The position numbers and the translations under genes were made by a program. DNA of 32,159 nt from a bacterium (GTDB lineage Bacteria; Desulfobacterota; Anaeroferrophillalia; Anaeroferrophillales; Tharpellaceae): NCBI GenBank assembly GCA_029932385.1, contig JAOZQE010000011.1, positions 1-32,159 on the forward strand, given 5' to 3'. The notes beneath the pieces were generated by a model, which saw nothing but the letters and a program-made list of their open reading frames with translations, was not told the origin of the DNA and made no database searches. The stretch's first letter is position 1. Every line of letters starts with the position of its first letter. Shown piece after piece: positions 7,690 through 16,364 of this stretch.

Positions 7690-10389
7690 TCAGGATTCTG
7701 TAACCTGCTCCAGGGTTCTGATATTGGCTTTGATCTTTTCAACCTTAAGACTGAGCTCTTTGTACTTGGCCTTTTCTTTCTCAATAACCTCAGCTGGAGC
7801 TTTGGCCAGGAACTTTTCATTACCGAGTTTGTTACTGACTCCACTGAACTCTTTTTCGGTTTTTTTAAGCTCTTTCGCTAAGCGAGCCGCCTCCTGGGCA
7901 AAATCAATCAAGCCGGCAAGCGGAACAAATATCTCAAAACCTGCGGCCAGGCCCGCAGCTGATTGCGGCGGCCGCATGACTTCTGAATCTATGGTAAAAG
8001 ATGTCAGGCGGGCAATATTGGCGATTGCGGCCGAGCTCTTTTTTAAGGCTGTAATTGCCCCGGCATCAGGTCCGGTAACCACCGCCGCCAAGCGTTGCCC
8101 CGGGGAGAGATTCATCTCTCCGCGAATATTTCGGACAGCCGTAATCACGGCCATCACCTGCTCCATATCCGCAGCCGCCGATTCATCTTCAAATTCAGCA
8201 TCGGCCCGGGGAAAAGCGGTCTGCATAATACTCTCCGGCATAGCGGATGTATGCGGCAGAGTCTGCCAGATCTCTTCACAGACAAACGGCATAATCGGGT
8301 GCAGTAGTCTTACGACCTGCTCTATCGTACGGTAGAGAACAATCTGAGCCGTAGTCCGCCGGAGAGGATCATCGCTCTGAAAGAGATCGGGTTTGGCAAG
8401 CTCCAGATACCAGTCACAGAATTCATGCCAGGTAAATTGATAAAGGGCATGCGCCGCATCATTAAAACGATACTCATCCAGAGCCGCAACCACTTCGGCA
8501 ACGGTCTGGTTCAGACGATGGCATATCCAGCGCTCGGCCAAGGAGAGATCACGCCCGGAGATTTCAGCCTCAGGGTCAAAACCTTCAAGGTTCATCAGAG
8601 TAAAACGGGCCGCGTTCCAGAGTTTGTTGACGAAATTGCGGTAACCGCTGATCCGGGCCTCGGAGAGGCTGACGTCGCGCCCCTGAGCTGCAAACGCAGC
8701 CAACGTAAAACGTAAGGCATCGGCTCCGTACTGATCTATAATAATCAAAGGATCAATAACATTACCCTTTGATTTACTCATCTTCTGACCATGTTCATCA
8801 CGAACCAGAGCATGGATATAGACATCCTTAAACGGAATCTCATCCATACATTTGAGGCCCATCATCATCATCCTGGCAACCCAGAAAAAGAGGATATCAA
8901 AACCGGTTACCAGCACTGAAGTGGGATAATATTTTTTCAAAGTCGGGGTTGATTGCGGCCAGCCCATGGTCGAGAACGGCCAGAGACCGGAGGAGAACCA
9001 GGTGTCAAGGACATCGGTTTCCTGACGCAGATTGGCACTTGCACACTCAGGACAGACATCGGGATCTTCACGCGCGACAATCATTTTGCCGCAATCTTCG
9101 CAATACCAGACCGGGATTCGATGACCCCACCATATCTGCCGCGAAATACACCAGTCGCGGATATTTTCCATCCAGTTGAAATAGGTCTTCTCCCAGTTCT
9201 GAGGGATAATCCGGGTATCACCGTTTTTAACCGCGGCCAGAGCCCGATCCGCCAGGGGTTTTATTTTGACAAACCACTGATTCGAAAGATAGGGCTCAAT
9301 AATCGTCTGACAGCGGTAGCAGTGGCCGACATTATGCTGATAATCTTTAATTGCGGGCAGCAGATTAAGCTCCGCCAAATCTTTAATTACCTGCTCCCGG
9401 CACGCCTCACGGGTCAGACCGGCATAAGATCCGGCATTCTCATTCATAACCCCGGCCTCATCCATCACTTTGATGATCTCAAGTTTATGCCGGATCCCGA
9501 CCTCAAAGTCGTTGGCATCATGGGCCGGAGTGATCTTTACCGCTCCGGAACCGAACTCGCGATCAACGTAGTCATCGGCCACCACCGGAATCCGGCGGTT
9601 CATCAACGGTAACAGGACTTCTTTGCCGACCATGTCACGATAACGCTCGTCGGCTCCGTTAACCGCGACCGCGGTGTCGCCAAGCATAGTTTCAGGCCGG
9701 GTCGTGGAAACAATAATCGAACCCGAGCCATCCGCCAGAGGATACTCAAGATCCCAGAGTTTGCCGTCGTTATGCTCCTCAAATTCAACTTCCAGATCAG
9801 AGAGTGCGGTATGACAACGCGGACACCAGTTGATGATATAGTCGCCCTGATAGATCAGACCATCTTCATAAAGGGTAACGAAAACCTCTCGCACCGCTTT
9901 CGAAAGACCTTCATCCATCGTGAAACGCTCCCGGCTCCAGTCACAGGAGGAGCCAAGTCGTTTCAACTGATTAATAATGGTACCGCCCGACTCCCGGCGC
10001 CACTGCCAGACCCTTTCAATAAATTTTTCACGGCCGATATCGTGTCGCCCGATCCCCTCTGCGGCCAACTGTTTCTCAACCACATTCTGAGTCGCGATCC
10101 CGGCATGATCCATACCCGGCATCCAGAGAACATTTCGACCCTGCTGCCGCTGATAACGAGCCAGGATATCCTGCAAGAGATTATTCAAGGCATGGCCCAT
10201 ATGCAGGGAGCCGGTAACATTCGGCGGTGGGATAACCATAGAGAAGGGTTCGCCGTCGGCCTCAGGATCAGCGGCAAAGCAGCCCTTCTCTTCCCAAAAT
10301 TCATACCACTTGCTTTCGATCTTTGAAGGATCGTAATTTTTGTCAAGCTGTCGCGCCGGGTTATCGGAATGGTTAACGTTTTCAGTCAT
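7690..10389 (-). CDS. valS: Valine--tRNA ligase
   Basis: Large class I aminoacyl-tRNA synthetase that charges tRNA-Val and edits misactivated threonine. From the ATG at 10389 it is 899 residues. The HIGH signature is HMGH at 63-66, after PPPNVTGSL, and KMSKS is at 536-540. The editing domain lies between, with TTRPETMLGDTAV and the GSGAVKITPAHD motif. Two CxxC pairs (C430/C433 and C446/C449) suggest a zinc knuckle. The C-terminus is an anticodon-binding domain plus a coiled-coil tail rich in Lys and Glu. An in-frame TTG at 10401 would add four residues but has no ribosome binding site. GAG lies 7 bases before the chosen ATG, which is a weak match. Confidence 0.96.
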   Translation of the reverse strand: MTENVNHSDNPARQLDKNYDPSKIESKWYEFWEEKGCFAADPEADGEPFSMVIPPPNVTGSLHMGHALNNLLQDILARYQRQQGRNVLWMPGMDHAGIATQNVVEKQLAAEGIGRHDIGREKFIERVWQWRRESGGTIINQLKRLGSSCDWSRERFTMDEGLSKAVREVFVTLYEDGLIYQGDYIINWCPRCHTALSDLEVEFEEHNDGKLWDLEYPLADGSGSIIVSTTRPETMLGDTAVAVNGADERYRDMVGKEVLLPLMNRRIPVVADDYVDREFGSGAVKITPAHDANDFEVGIRHKLEIIKVMDEAGVMNENAGSYAGLTREACREQVIKDLAELNLLPAIKDYQHNVGHCYRCQTIIEPYLSNQWFVKIKPLADRALAAVKNGDTRIIPQNWEKTYFNWMENIRDWCISRQIWWGHRIPVWYCEDCGKMIVAREDPDVCPECASANLRQETDVLDTWFSSGLWPFSTMGWPQSTPTLKKYYPTSVLVTGFDILFFWVARMMMMGLKCMDEIPFKDVYIHALVRDEHGQKMSKSKGNVIDPLIIIDQYGADALRFTLAAFAAQGRDVSLSEARISGYRNFVNKLWNAARFTLMNLEGFDPEAEISGRDLSLAERWICHRLNQTVAEVVAALDEYRFNDAAHALYQFTWHEFCDWYLELAKPDLFQSDDPLRRTTAQIVLYRTIEQVVRLLHPIMPFVCEEIWQTLPHTSAMPESIMQTAFPRADAEFEDESAAADMEQVMAVITAVRNIRGEMNLSPGQRLAAVVTGPDAGAITALKKSSAAIANIARLTSFTIDSEVMRPPQSAAGLAAGFEIFVPLAGLIDFAQEAARLAKELKKTEKEFSGVSNKLGNEKFLAKAPAEVIEKEKAKYKELSLKVEKIKANIRTLEQVTES

Positions 10390-10464
10390 TGTCGTACTCA
10401 ATAAGAATAGTTAGAGTTTAAAAAATTTGTTTGTCCTACATTTTTCGGGACAGTTCCGAATACA

Positions 10465-10511
10465 ATAAAAAAGATAAAGGCACAAAGTTTTTCTGATTTA
10501 CTTTGCGCCTT
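10465..10511 (-). terminator. Rho-independent terminator for the acidic-protein gene
   Basis: AAGGCACAAAGT (10477-10488) pairs with ACTTTGCGCCTT (10500-10511), with one A/C mismatch in 12 pairs. On the minus strand the stem is followed by TTTATCTTTTTTATTG, a good U-run. It lies 212 bp past the stop of the gene ending at 10723, so that transcript would include the whole repeat copy B before ending. Confidence 0.72.
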
Positions 10512-10579
10512 CAACTTCTTAAGTTTTTCCATTTTCAGGATCGCTGACAACTGCAGCCCGGAATCACAGAGGTAAAACT

Positions 10580-10727
10580 AAAGGGTACCTTGAAAAATTG
10601 CCTTTTTCCCCAATTGCTGCGTTGAACTCAAATTTTAATCCTCAAAATACTCAATGTATTCCTGCGGTTAAAATCTTCGTTCGCCTTGCACTAGAATAAA
10701 AATTCTAATTTTTCAAGACACCCTAAA
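10580..10727. repeat. MITE-like palindromic repeat, family 1, copy B (most complete)
   Basis: An element of about 148 bp with terminal inverted repeats: AGGGTACCTTGAAAAATT on the left (from 10582) and, read on the opposite strand from the right end, AGGGTGTCTTGAAAAATT. The CTTGAAAAATT/AATTTTTCAAG part is a perfect 11-bp match. Inside are GAAC (10624-10627) paired with GTTC (10679-10682), ATTTTAA with TTAAAAT, and the core AATAC-TCAAT-GTATT (10646-10660). The right end supplies the TAG stop codon (10723-10725) of the minus-strand acidic-protein gene. No coding capacity and no transposase nearby, so it would need a helper in trans or act as a structural element. No target-site duplication could be identified with confidence. 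Confidence 0.88.
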
Positions 10728-11613
10728 GATCTTCGCCCTCTTCGAGCTCCAGTTTCTCTTCCAAGCGGGTGATTTCAGCCTTGATTACCTTTTCCGCCAG
10801 CGGTGGAATGACCTCCCGGGCAACCTGTTCAACAATGGTCGGAGCCAAGTCACCAATTGCCTTTATCATCTTATCCATACTGGCGTAAGTAGTCTGCAGA
10901 AGATGTTTACTCCACTCCTGGGTCATATCCTCAATCTGCTGGGAAAAATCGAGCCCATGGGGTTCAGTGAAAATGTGAGGGGTCGCAGAATCTGACACGG
11001 AATCGACCCGCAGAGGGGAAACCGGAGAACTCGGCTCAGGCCTGCCTTTGGCCTGCGGCTGCGGTTTAGTTTTGTGAGCCGCCGCCGAATCTTCGGTGGC
11101 AAGTTCATCATCGACAAGGTAATCATCCGGCAGTTCCGCCTCAGGTTCCGGGTCGCGGACACTCGCAAAAGAGAACTTCCCATCAGAACCCCCTCCGACA
11201 ACCACAGTTTCATCTAAAAGTTCATCAAATCCATCCAGGTCATCAAAATCATCGTCGAAAAGATCATCGGCATCTTCGTTTAAAAGAGAACTTTTCGCAT
11301 CATCTATTTCTCCGTTTTTACTTCCGGCAACCAGGGTTTCATTCTGAACCTTCAACCCGGCATTTTTCAACTCGGTCAGAATCGGATCACCATTAGCTAT
11401 CGAGTCTGCCATATCCAACTTGAAATAATCATCACCAGCAAATCCAGTGTCACCGGCTACCGGAGAGGATACCGTGGCAGCTTCAGCGCCAGCGGCAGGC
11501 TCAGTCAACAGACTCTTCCGAGCCCCAATTTCCGGCAGCTCATCAAGAGGCAAGCCCTCTTCAATAATGTCGGTCAGTTCAATAATCTTAACAGCGGCAT
11601 CGGTCTTTCCCAT
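10723..11613 (-). CDS. Acidic, low-complexity protein of unknown function
   Basis: I cannot assign this 296-residue protein to a named family. Residues 1-90 are acidic and Ala/Gly-rich. About 103-175 holds a very acidic stretch (ADDLFDDDFDDLDGFDELL) and then DPEPEAELPDD. About 180-215 is Pro/Ser-rich and likely disordered. The last 80 residues are predicted helical, with PTIVEQVAREVIPPLAEKVI followed by a charged helix. That C-terminal helix resembles a short helical tail I recall on deltaproteobacterial regulators and polarity proteins, but this is only a resemblance. The ATG has a strong ribosome binding site (AGAGGAG, complement of 11621-11627). The stop codon lies inside repeat copy B, and an identical 25-bp repeat end lies 32 bp upstream of the start, so the gene is bracketed by direct repeats. 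Confidence 0.75.
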   Translation of the reverse strand: MGKTDAAVKIIELTDIIEEGLPLDELPEIGARKSLLTEPAAGAEAATVSSPVAGDTGFAGDDYFKLDMADSIANGDPILTELKNAGLKVQNETLVAGSKNGEIDDAKSSLLNEDADDLFDDDFDDLDGFDELLDETVVVGGGSDGKFSFASVRDPEPEAELPDDYLVDDELATEDSAAAHKTKPQPQAKGRPEPSSPVSPLRVDSVSDSATPHIFTEPHGLDFSQQIEDMTQEWSKHLLQTTYASMDKMIKAIGDLAPTIVEQVAREVIPPLAEKVIKAEITRLEEKLELEEGEDL

Positions 11614-11645
11614 CTTGATGCTCCTCTTTTACGAGTGGTTTTTTC

Positions 11646-11670
11646 AAATTCTAATTTTTCAAGACACCCT
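11646..11670. repeat. Solo right end of family 1 repeat
   Basis: Twenty-five bases from AAATTCTAATTTTTC to ACACCCT are identical to the right end of copy B (10700-10724), in the same orientation. The rest of the element is missing. It lies 33-57 bp upstream of the start codon of the acidic-protein gene, inside its likely 5' leader. Confidence 0.8.
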
Positions 11671-11755
11671 TTATAAAAGATGAATCTGATTATCCGCGGT
11701 CTAATAGCGCAAAAACCGGAAAAAAACAAGTAGCTCAAGTTAAGATGAGCGGCAA

Positions 11756-12766
11756 TTAGAAAATTCCGGCGACCTGGGTCTGACAGCGCGGACATTCATG
11801 CCCGAAAATTTTATTTTCAACCACCCTGAAACCGTAACGTTCTATCAATAGTTCTCCACATTGATGACAATATGTACTCTCGCCGCCAACTCCCGGACGA
11901 TTACCCTCGAAAACATATTTCAAACCTGCTTCGAGTCCTATATCACGGGCTTTTTTCAGGGTTTCCGGTGGCGTTGGAACCACTTCAGTAAGATTGTAGA
12001 TGGGGAAAAACCCGGTAACATGCCAGGGAATCAGGGGTGATACCGAAACCAGAAAACGGGCCAGCTCCCGAAGCTCGGAAGCTTTGTCATTATAACCGGG
12101 GATCAGCAGGGTTGTGACCTCAACCCAGATCCCATGGGCAACAAAATCAGCGATGGTTTCCAGAATCGGGGCCATGCTGGCCGCCCCGCAGACCCTGCGG
12201 TAAAAACTGTTCGACCAGGCTTTAAGATCAATGTTGGCCCCGTCCAGTAACGGGTACAGAGACTTTCTCGCAGCCGCTGTCAGATAACCGTTGCTAACCA
12301 TCAAATTGAGCAGACCTTGCTCACGCCCTAAGGTTGCAGTCGCCCGCATCAATTCAAAATAGACCGTCGGTTCAGTATAGGTGTAGGCCAGTGACTGACA
12401 ACCGGTGGCAATCGCTTCACGAACCAGCAATTCCGGTCGCAGATGCCGGCCGGCAAGTTTTTCCATACGATGCGGCATCTGCGAAATTTCATAGTTTTGA
12501 CAGTGCCGGCAGTTGAAATTACAGCCCGGAGCGGCTAGAGAATAACTTTTACTGCCCGGCAGAACATGATAGAAAGGTTTTTTCTCAATCGGATCGACAT
12601 GGGTCGCGATAACCAGATCGGCCACCTCCGTGTAGAGAACCCCCTCAAGGTTCCGCCGAACCCCACAGATCCCGGCCTGACCCGGCCGGAGATAACAGTG
12701 ATGCGCGCAGAGTTCACAACGAACCCGATTTTTCGCCAATCTGGTATAAAGTTCAGCTTCCCGCAC
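11756..12766 (-). CDS. amrS: AmrS-like radical SAM enzyme (AmmeMemoRadiSam system type)
   Basis: A 336-residue protein of the pyruvate-formate-lyase-activase-like radical SAM group. An N-terminal cysteine motif (C17, C20, C24, C34) precedes GVRRN. The radical SAM CxxxCxxC motif is C82, C86 and C89 in PGCNFNCRHCQ and would bind the 4Fe-4S cluster that cleaves S-adenosylmethionine. Two CxxC pairs near the C-terminus (C300/C303, C325/C328) form a likely zinc ribbon. The substrate is unknown. The Memo and AMMECR1 partners that give the system its name are not in this window. I chose GTG at 12764-12766 because AAGGAGAG lies 6 bases upstream. An in-frame ATG at 12799 would add 11 residues but has no ribosome binding site. 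Divergent from purH. Confidence 0.88.
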   Translation of the reverse strand: MREAELYTRLAKNRVRCELCAHHCYLRPGQAGICGVRRNLEGVLYTEVADLVIATHVDPIEKKPFYHVLPGSKSYSLAAPGCNFNCRHCQNYEISQMPHRMEKLAGRHLRPELLVREAIATGCQSLAYTYTEPTVYFELMRATATLGREQGLLNLMVSNGYLTAAARKSLYPLLDGANIDLKAWSNSFYRRVCGAASMAPILETIADFVAHGIWVEVTTLLIPGYNDKASELRELARFLVSVSPLIPWHVTGFFPIYNLTEVVPTPPETLKKARDIGLEAGLKYVFEGNRPGVGGESTYCHQCGELLIERYGFRVVENKIFGHECPRCQTQVAGIF

Positions 12767-12772
12767 GATTAA

Positions 12773-12780
12773 CTCTCCTT
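12773..12780 (-). promoter_or_regulatory. Ribosome binding site that sets the amrS start
   Basis: AAGGAGAG on the minus strand, 6 bases before GTG at 12766. It lies inside the longer frame that starts at ATG 12799, which argues that the longer start is not used. Confidence 0.75.
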
Positions 12781-12811
12781 GAATAATTTTCTCCCGCATG
12801 ACAAATTTTTA

Positions 12812-12840
12812 TTGCATTTTTAGTGCTGGTTGGGTATTTC
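12812..12840 (+). promoter_or_regulatory. Possible purH operon promoter
   Basis: TTGCAT (12812-12817), 17 bases, then TATTTC (12835-12840), 60 bp upstream of purH. Only half of each hexamer matches consensus, but the spacing is ideal and the position is right. Confidence 0.35.
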
Positions 12841-12900
12841 ATCTGATTCATATTTTTTCTTAACCAAAATAGATCCCAAGCGCGACAAGAGGAAGGTATT

Positions 12901-14478
12901 ATGGCCACCATCAAACAAGCTCTGATAAGTGTCTCCGACAAGGACGGCATTGTTGAATTTTCACAGAAACTGATCGCTTCCGGGGTTCGTATCCTCTCAA
13001 CCGGCGGTACGGCCAGGCTTTTACGTGACAATGGTTTAGAAGTAGTTGAGGTCTCCGACTACACCGGCTTCCCGGAAATGCTCGACGGCCGGGTAAAAAC
13101 CCTGCATCCGAAGATTCATGGCGGTCTCTTGGGCCGCCGCGACCTGCCGGAACATGTCGCCAAGATGAAAGAGTACGATATCGAAGAGATTGATATGGTA
13201 GTCGTCAATCTCTACCCGTTTGTGGAAACCATAGCCAAACCTGACTGCAGTTTTGCCGATGCAATTGAAAATATCGATATCGGCGGCCCAACCATGCTGC
13301 GTTCGGCGGCAAAGAACTACACCGCAGTCACGGTTATCATCGATCCCGCTGATTATGCTCCGATTATCGATGAAATGCAAGCTCACAATGGTGCCGTCAG
13401 TAAAGAGCGTAATTTTGCTCTGGCGAAAAAAGTTTTCGCTTCAACCGCTGCCTACGATGCCGCGATCGCCAATCATTTGGGACTTTTTCCGGTTCCGGAT
13501 GCCGTGCCGGCAGACCAACAATTTTTCCCTGAAACCTACACCTGGCAGGGCGCTAAAGCCCAGGATCTGCGTTACGGAGAAAACCCCAACCAGAAAGCGG
13601 CGTTCTACAAGGATGCAAAAATCAATGAGCCCTGTATCAGCAATGCTAAGCAGCTCCAGGGTAAAGAGCTCTCTTTTAATAATATTCTCGACAGCAACGC
13701 CGCATTTGAACTGGTTAAAGAGTTCAAGGAGCCGGCCGCGGTCTATATCAAACATACCAACCCTTGCGGCGGCGCGACTTCGAACGATGCACCTTTAGCC
13801 GAGATCCTGCGCCGGGCCCGGGCATGTGACCCGGTCTCAGCCTTCGGCGGCATTGTCGCCATTAATCAGGAGGTCGATGAAGAGAGTGCACTAGTTCTGG
13901 CGGAGACCTTCATTGAAGCGGTGATCGCCCCGGGTTTCAGTGCTGAAGCCCGAGCGGTTCTGACCGCGAAACAGGCCCTGCGCCTGCTTGAATCGCCCCT
14001 GCTCGGAGGTTATGAAGCCGGCGGCCTGGAATTTAAAAAAGTTGTCGGTGGCTTTCTTCTGCAGGAACGTGACCTGAAAGAAGATGTCAGTGACAACTGG
14101 ACTACTGCCTCTAAACGCGAACCGACAGCCAACGAACTCGCAACCATGAAATTTGCCTGGAAGATCTGTAAACATGTCAAATCCAATGCCATCGTTTTAG
14201 CGGCTGACAATTGTCTGGTCGGAGTCGGGGCCGGGCAGATGAGCCGGGTTGATTCAGTTAATATCTCCATCAACAAGGCCCAGGTGCCGACTGCCGGTTC
14301 AGTTCTGGCCTCTGATGCTTTCTTCCCTTTCCGTGACGGTATTGACGCGGCCGCCAAAGCCGGCATCACCGCGATTATTCAGCCCGGCGGCTCCAATCGT
14401 GATGATGAAGCGATCGCTGCGGTAAATGAAAATAACATGGCTATGATCTTTACCGGGAATCGTCATTTCAAACATTAG
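12901..14478 (+). CDS. purH: Bifunctional AICAR formyltransferase / IMP cyclohydrolase
   Basis: Catalyses the last two steps of IMP synthesis: formylation of AICAR with 10-formyltetrahydrofolate, then ring closure. The 525-residue length is normal. The N-terminal cyclohydrolase domain carries STGGTARLL and GFPEMLDGRVKTLHPKIHGG. The formyltransferase domain has the catalytic Lys-His pair K284-H285 in YIKHTNPCG and ends with IIQPGGSNRDDEAI. The ATG follows AGAGGAAGG. It is the first gene of a purH-purD-purE-tsaC run on the plus strand and is divergent from amrS. Confidence 0.97.
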   Translation: MATIKQALISVSDKDGIVEFSQKLIASGVRILSTGGTARLLRDNGLEVVEVSDYTGFPEMLDGRVKTLHPKIHGGLLGRRDLPEHVAKMKEYDIEEIDMVVVNLYPFVETIAKPDCSFADAIENIDIGGPTMLRSAAKNYTAVTVIIDPADYAPIIDEMQAHNGAVSKERNFALAKKVFASTAAYDAAIANHLGLFPVPDAVPADQQFFPETYTWQGAKAQDLRYGENPNQKAAFYKDAKINEPCISNAKQLQGKELSFNNILDSNAAFELVKEFKEPAAVYIKHTNPCGGATSNDAPLAEILRRARACDPVSAFGGIVAINQEVDEESALVLAETFIEAVIAPGFSAEARAVLTAKQALRLLESPLLGGYEAGGLEFKKVVGGFLLQERDLKEDVSDNWTTASKREPTANELATMKFAWKICKHVKSNAIVLAADNCLVGVGAGQMSRVDSVNISINKAQVPTAGSVLASDAFFPFRDGIDAAAKAGITAIIQPGGSNRDDEAIAAVNENNMAMIFTGNRHFKH

Positions 14479-14571
14479 AATTTAAGTTGCAAGTCCGGAG
14501 ATTAATATCAAACCCATAAATTCACTTTTAGATTGCCGGTTTCCGGCACGTTTGAATCAGGAGAAAACACA

Positions 14572-15849
14572 ATGAAACTTTTAGTAGTCGGCGGCGGCGG
14601 CCGGGAACATGCGTTGATCTGGAAACTTTCACAAAGCACCAAGGTCGAACAAATCTTCTGCGCCCCCGGCAATGCCGGAATCGCGTCTCTGGCAACCTGC
14701 ATTCCAATTGATGCCAACGATATTGACCGTTTGGTCGAATTTGCCCGCAATGAAGAGATCGACTTAACGATTGTCGGGCCGGAAGACCCGCTGGTCGCCG
14801 GCATTGTCGATGCTTTTGAAGAGGCTGAGCTAAAGATCTTTGGCCCGAGCCGGGTGGCTGCGGAAATCGAAGGCAACAAAACCTTCTGCAAGCAATTGCT
14901 GAAAGACAACAATATCCCGACCGGTGATTTCGCCTCCTTTGATAACCTCGACGACGCGATTGACTACGTCTACAAAAAGGGTGCGCCGATCGTGGTAAAA
15001 GCCAATGGTCTGGCCGCCGGCAAAGGGGTCGTAGTCGCCCAGACGGTTGAAGAAGCTGAAAATGCAATCAATAAAATCATGCGCCGCCGCGCCTTCGGTG
15101 ATGCCGGCAAGGAGATTATTATTGAAGAGTTTTTAGAAGGTGAAGAGGCCTCTTTTCTGGTCTTTACCGATGGCGATATCGTCGTCCCGATGGTTACCTC
15201 ACAGGATCACAAACCTGTATTTGATGATGACAAAGGTGCCAATACCGGCGGCATGGGAGCCTACTCTCCGGCCCCGGTTATATCTGAAGGTCTATTCCGC
15301 CGGGTCATGAACGACATCATGATTCCAACCGTCAAAGCAATGTCTTCCGGTGGTCGGAAATACCGGGGTATTCTCTATGCCGGGTTGATGATTAAAGACG
15401 GCATCCCCAAGGTTCTGGAATTTAACGCCCGTTTCGGTGACCCGGAGACCCAACCCATCCTGATGCGTTTAAAAAGCGACCTGCTGCCGATTATCGAAGC
15501 CTGCATCTCCGGCCATCTCGCGAAAACTATTGTCGAGTGGGATGACCGCCCCGCGGTCTGCGTCGCCATGGCTTCAGGTGGTTACCCCGGAGAGTATGAA
15601 AACGGCAAAGAGATCTCCGGCTTGAATCTCGCCGGTCGGCTCAAGGATGTCATGGTTTTTCATGCCGGCACCGCCAAAAATGAAGCGGACAAGGTTATTA
15701 CCAACGGCGGCCGGGTTTTAGGAGTGACCGCGATTGCTGAAGACATCCCTAAAACTATTGAAAAAGCCTATCACGCCGTCTCAAAGATAAGCTGGGATGA
15801 AGCCCACTACCGTACCGATATCGGCCGTAAAGCCTTAAAGAGAATTTAA
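14572..15849 (+). CDS. purD: Phosphoribosylamine--glycine ligase (GAR synthetase)
   Basis: ATP-grasp enzyme that joins glycine to phosphoribosylamine in purine synthesis. From this start it is 425 residues, the usual length. It begins with the nucleotide-binding MKLLVVGGGGREHAL, has the ATP-grasp region with KANGLAAGKGV, GANTGGMGAYSP and the metal-binding FNARFGDPETQ. The start is the ATG at 14572 because CAGGAGAA lies just upstream (14558-14565). An in-frame TTG at 14533 would add 13 residues unrelated to the family. It follows purH by 93 bp and precedes purE by 3 bp. Confidence 0.96.
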   Translation: MKLLVVGGGGREHALIWKLSQSTKVEQIFCAPGNAGIASLATCIPIDANDIDRLVEFARNEEIDLTIVGPEDPLVAGIVDAFEEAELKIFGPSRVAAEIEGNKTFCKQLLKDNNIPTGDFASFDNLDDAIDYVYKKGAPIVVKANGLAAGKGVVVAQTVEEAENAINKIMRRRAFGDAGKEIIIEEFLEGEEASFLVFTDGDIVVPMVTSQDHKPVFDDDKGANTGGMGAYSPAPVISEGLFRRVMNDIMIPTVKAMSSGGRKYRGILYAGLMIKDGIPKVLEFNARFGDPETQPILMRLKSDLLPIIEACISGHLAKTIVEWDDRPAVCVAMASGGYPGEYENGKEISGLNLAGRLKDVMVFHAGTAKNEADKVITNGGRVLGVTAIAEDIPKTIEKAYHAVSKISWDEAHYRTDIGRKALKRI

Positions 15850-15852
15850 AAA

Positions 15853-16362
15853 ATGTCTGAGCAAATTGATATTCTGATACTGATGGGCAGTGACTCTGAC
15901 TGGGAGGTTATGAGTAACGCCGCCAAAATACTTGATGAATTCGGCACCGCCTATGAAGCCCGGGTATCCTCCGCGCACCGGACTCCGGAGAGAACCTTGA
16001 ACCTGGTTCGAAATGCTGAAGAGAGAGGCTGCAAGGTGATCATTGCCGGAGCCGGGGCCGCAGCCCATCTCGCCGGCGTTGTCGCCGGACATACCCTACT
16101 GCCGGTTATCGGTATTCCTTTGAATGCGACCTCTCTCCAGGGCATCGATGCCCTGCTGGCCACCGTCCAGATGCCGGCCGGAATCCCGGTTGCAAGCATG
16201 GCGATCGGTAAAGCCGGAGCCACCAACGCCGCCCTCTTCGCCCTGCAGATTCTGGCCTCAGCCAACCGGGAGGTAGCCGAGCAACTGGCAGCTTATCGCA
16301 AAAATATGACTGCGAAAGTTGAGAGTAAGGATAAACGCCTGCAGGAACATCGCCGACAGTAG
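15853..16362 (+). CDS. purE: N5-carboxyaminoimidazole ribonucleotide mutase
   Basis: Class I PurE, which moves the carboxyl group of N5-CAIR to give CAIR in purine synthesis. The 169-residue protein has MGSDSDWEVM near the N-terminus, the active-site SSAHRTPERT and GAGAAAHLAGVVAGHT. It starts 3 bp after the purD stop. No purK follows here, so the N5-CAIR synthase would have to be encoded elsewhere. The C-terminus carries a short charged tail (ESKDKRLQEHRRQ). Confidence 0.95.
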   Translation: MSEQIDILILMGSDSDWEVMSNAAKILDEFGTAYEARVSSAHRTPERTLNLVRNAEERGCKVIIAGAGAAAHLAGVVAGHTLLPVIGIPLNATSLQGIDALLATVQMPAGIPVASMAIGKAGATNAALFALQILASANREVAEQLAAYRKNMTAKVESKDKRLQEHRRQ

Positions 16363-16364
16363 CG

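Noticed and set aside
8953-9612. 219-codon plus-strand open frame inside valS
   Set aside because: Antisense shadow of the editing and catalytic domains of valS; no ribosome binding site or domain.
10390-10401. Alternative TTG start for valS, four codons upstream
   Set aside because: No ribosome binding site for the TTG; the ATG at 10389 has GAG at a suitable distance and keeps a normal N-terminus.
14534-14548. TGCCGG-TTT-CCGGCA hairpin between purH and purD as an attenuator
   Set aside because: Too short, with no U-run and no competing stem that I could find.
14533-14571. Alternative TTG start for purD adding 13 residues
   Set aside because: CAGGAGAA directly precedes the ATG at 14572, and the family begins at MKLLVVGGGGREHA.
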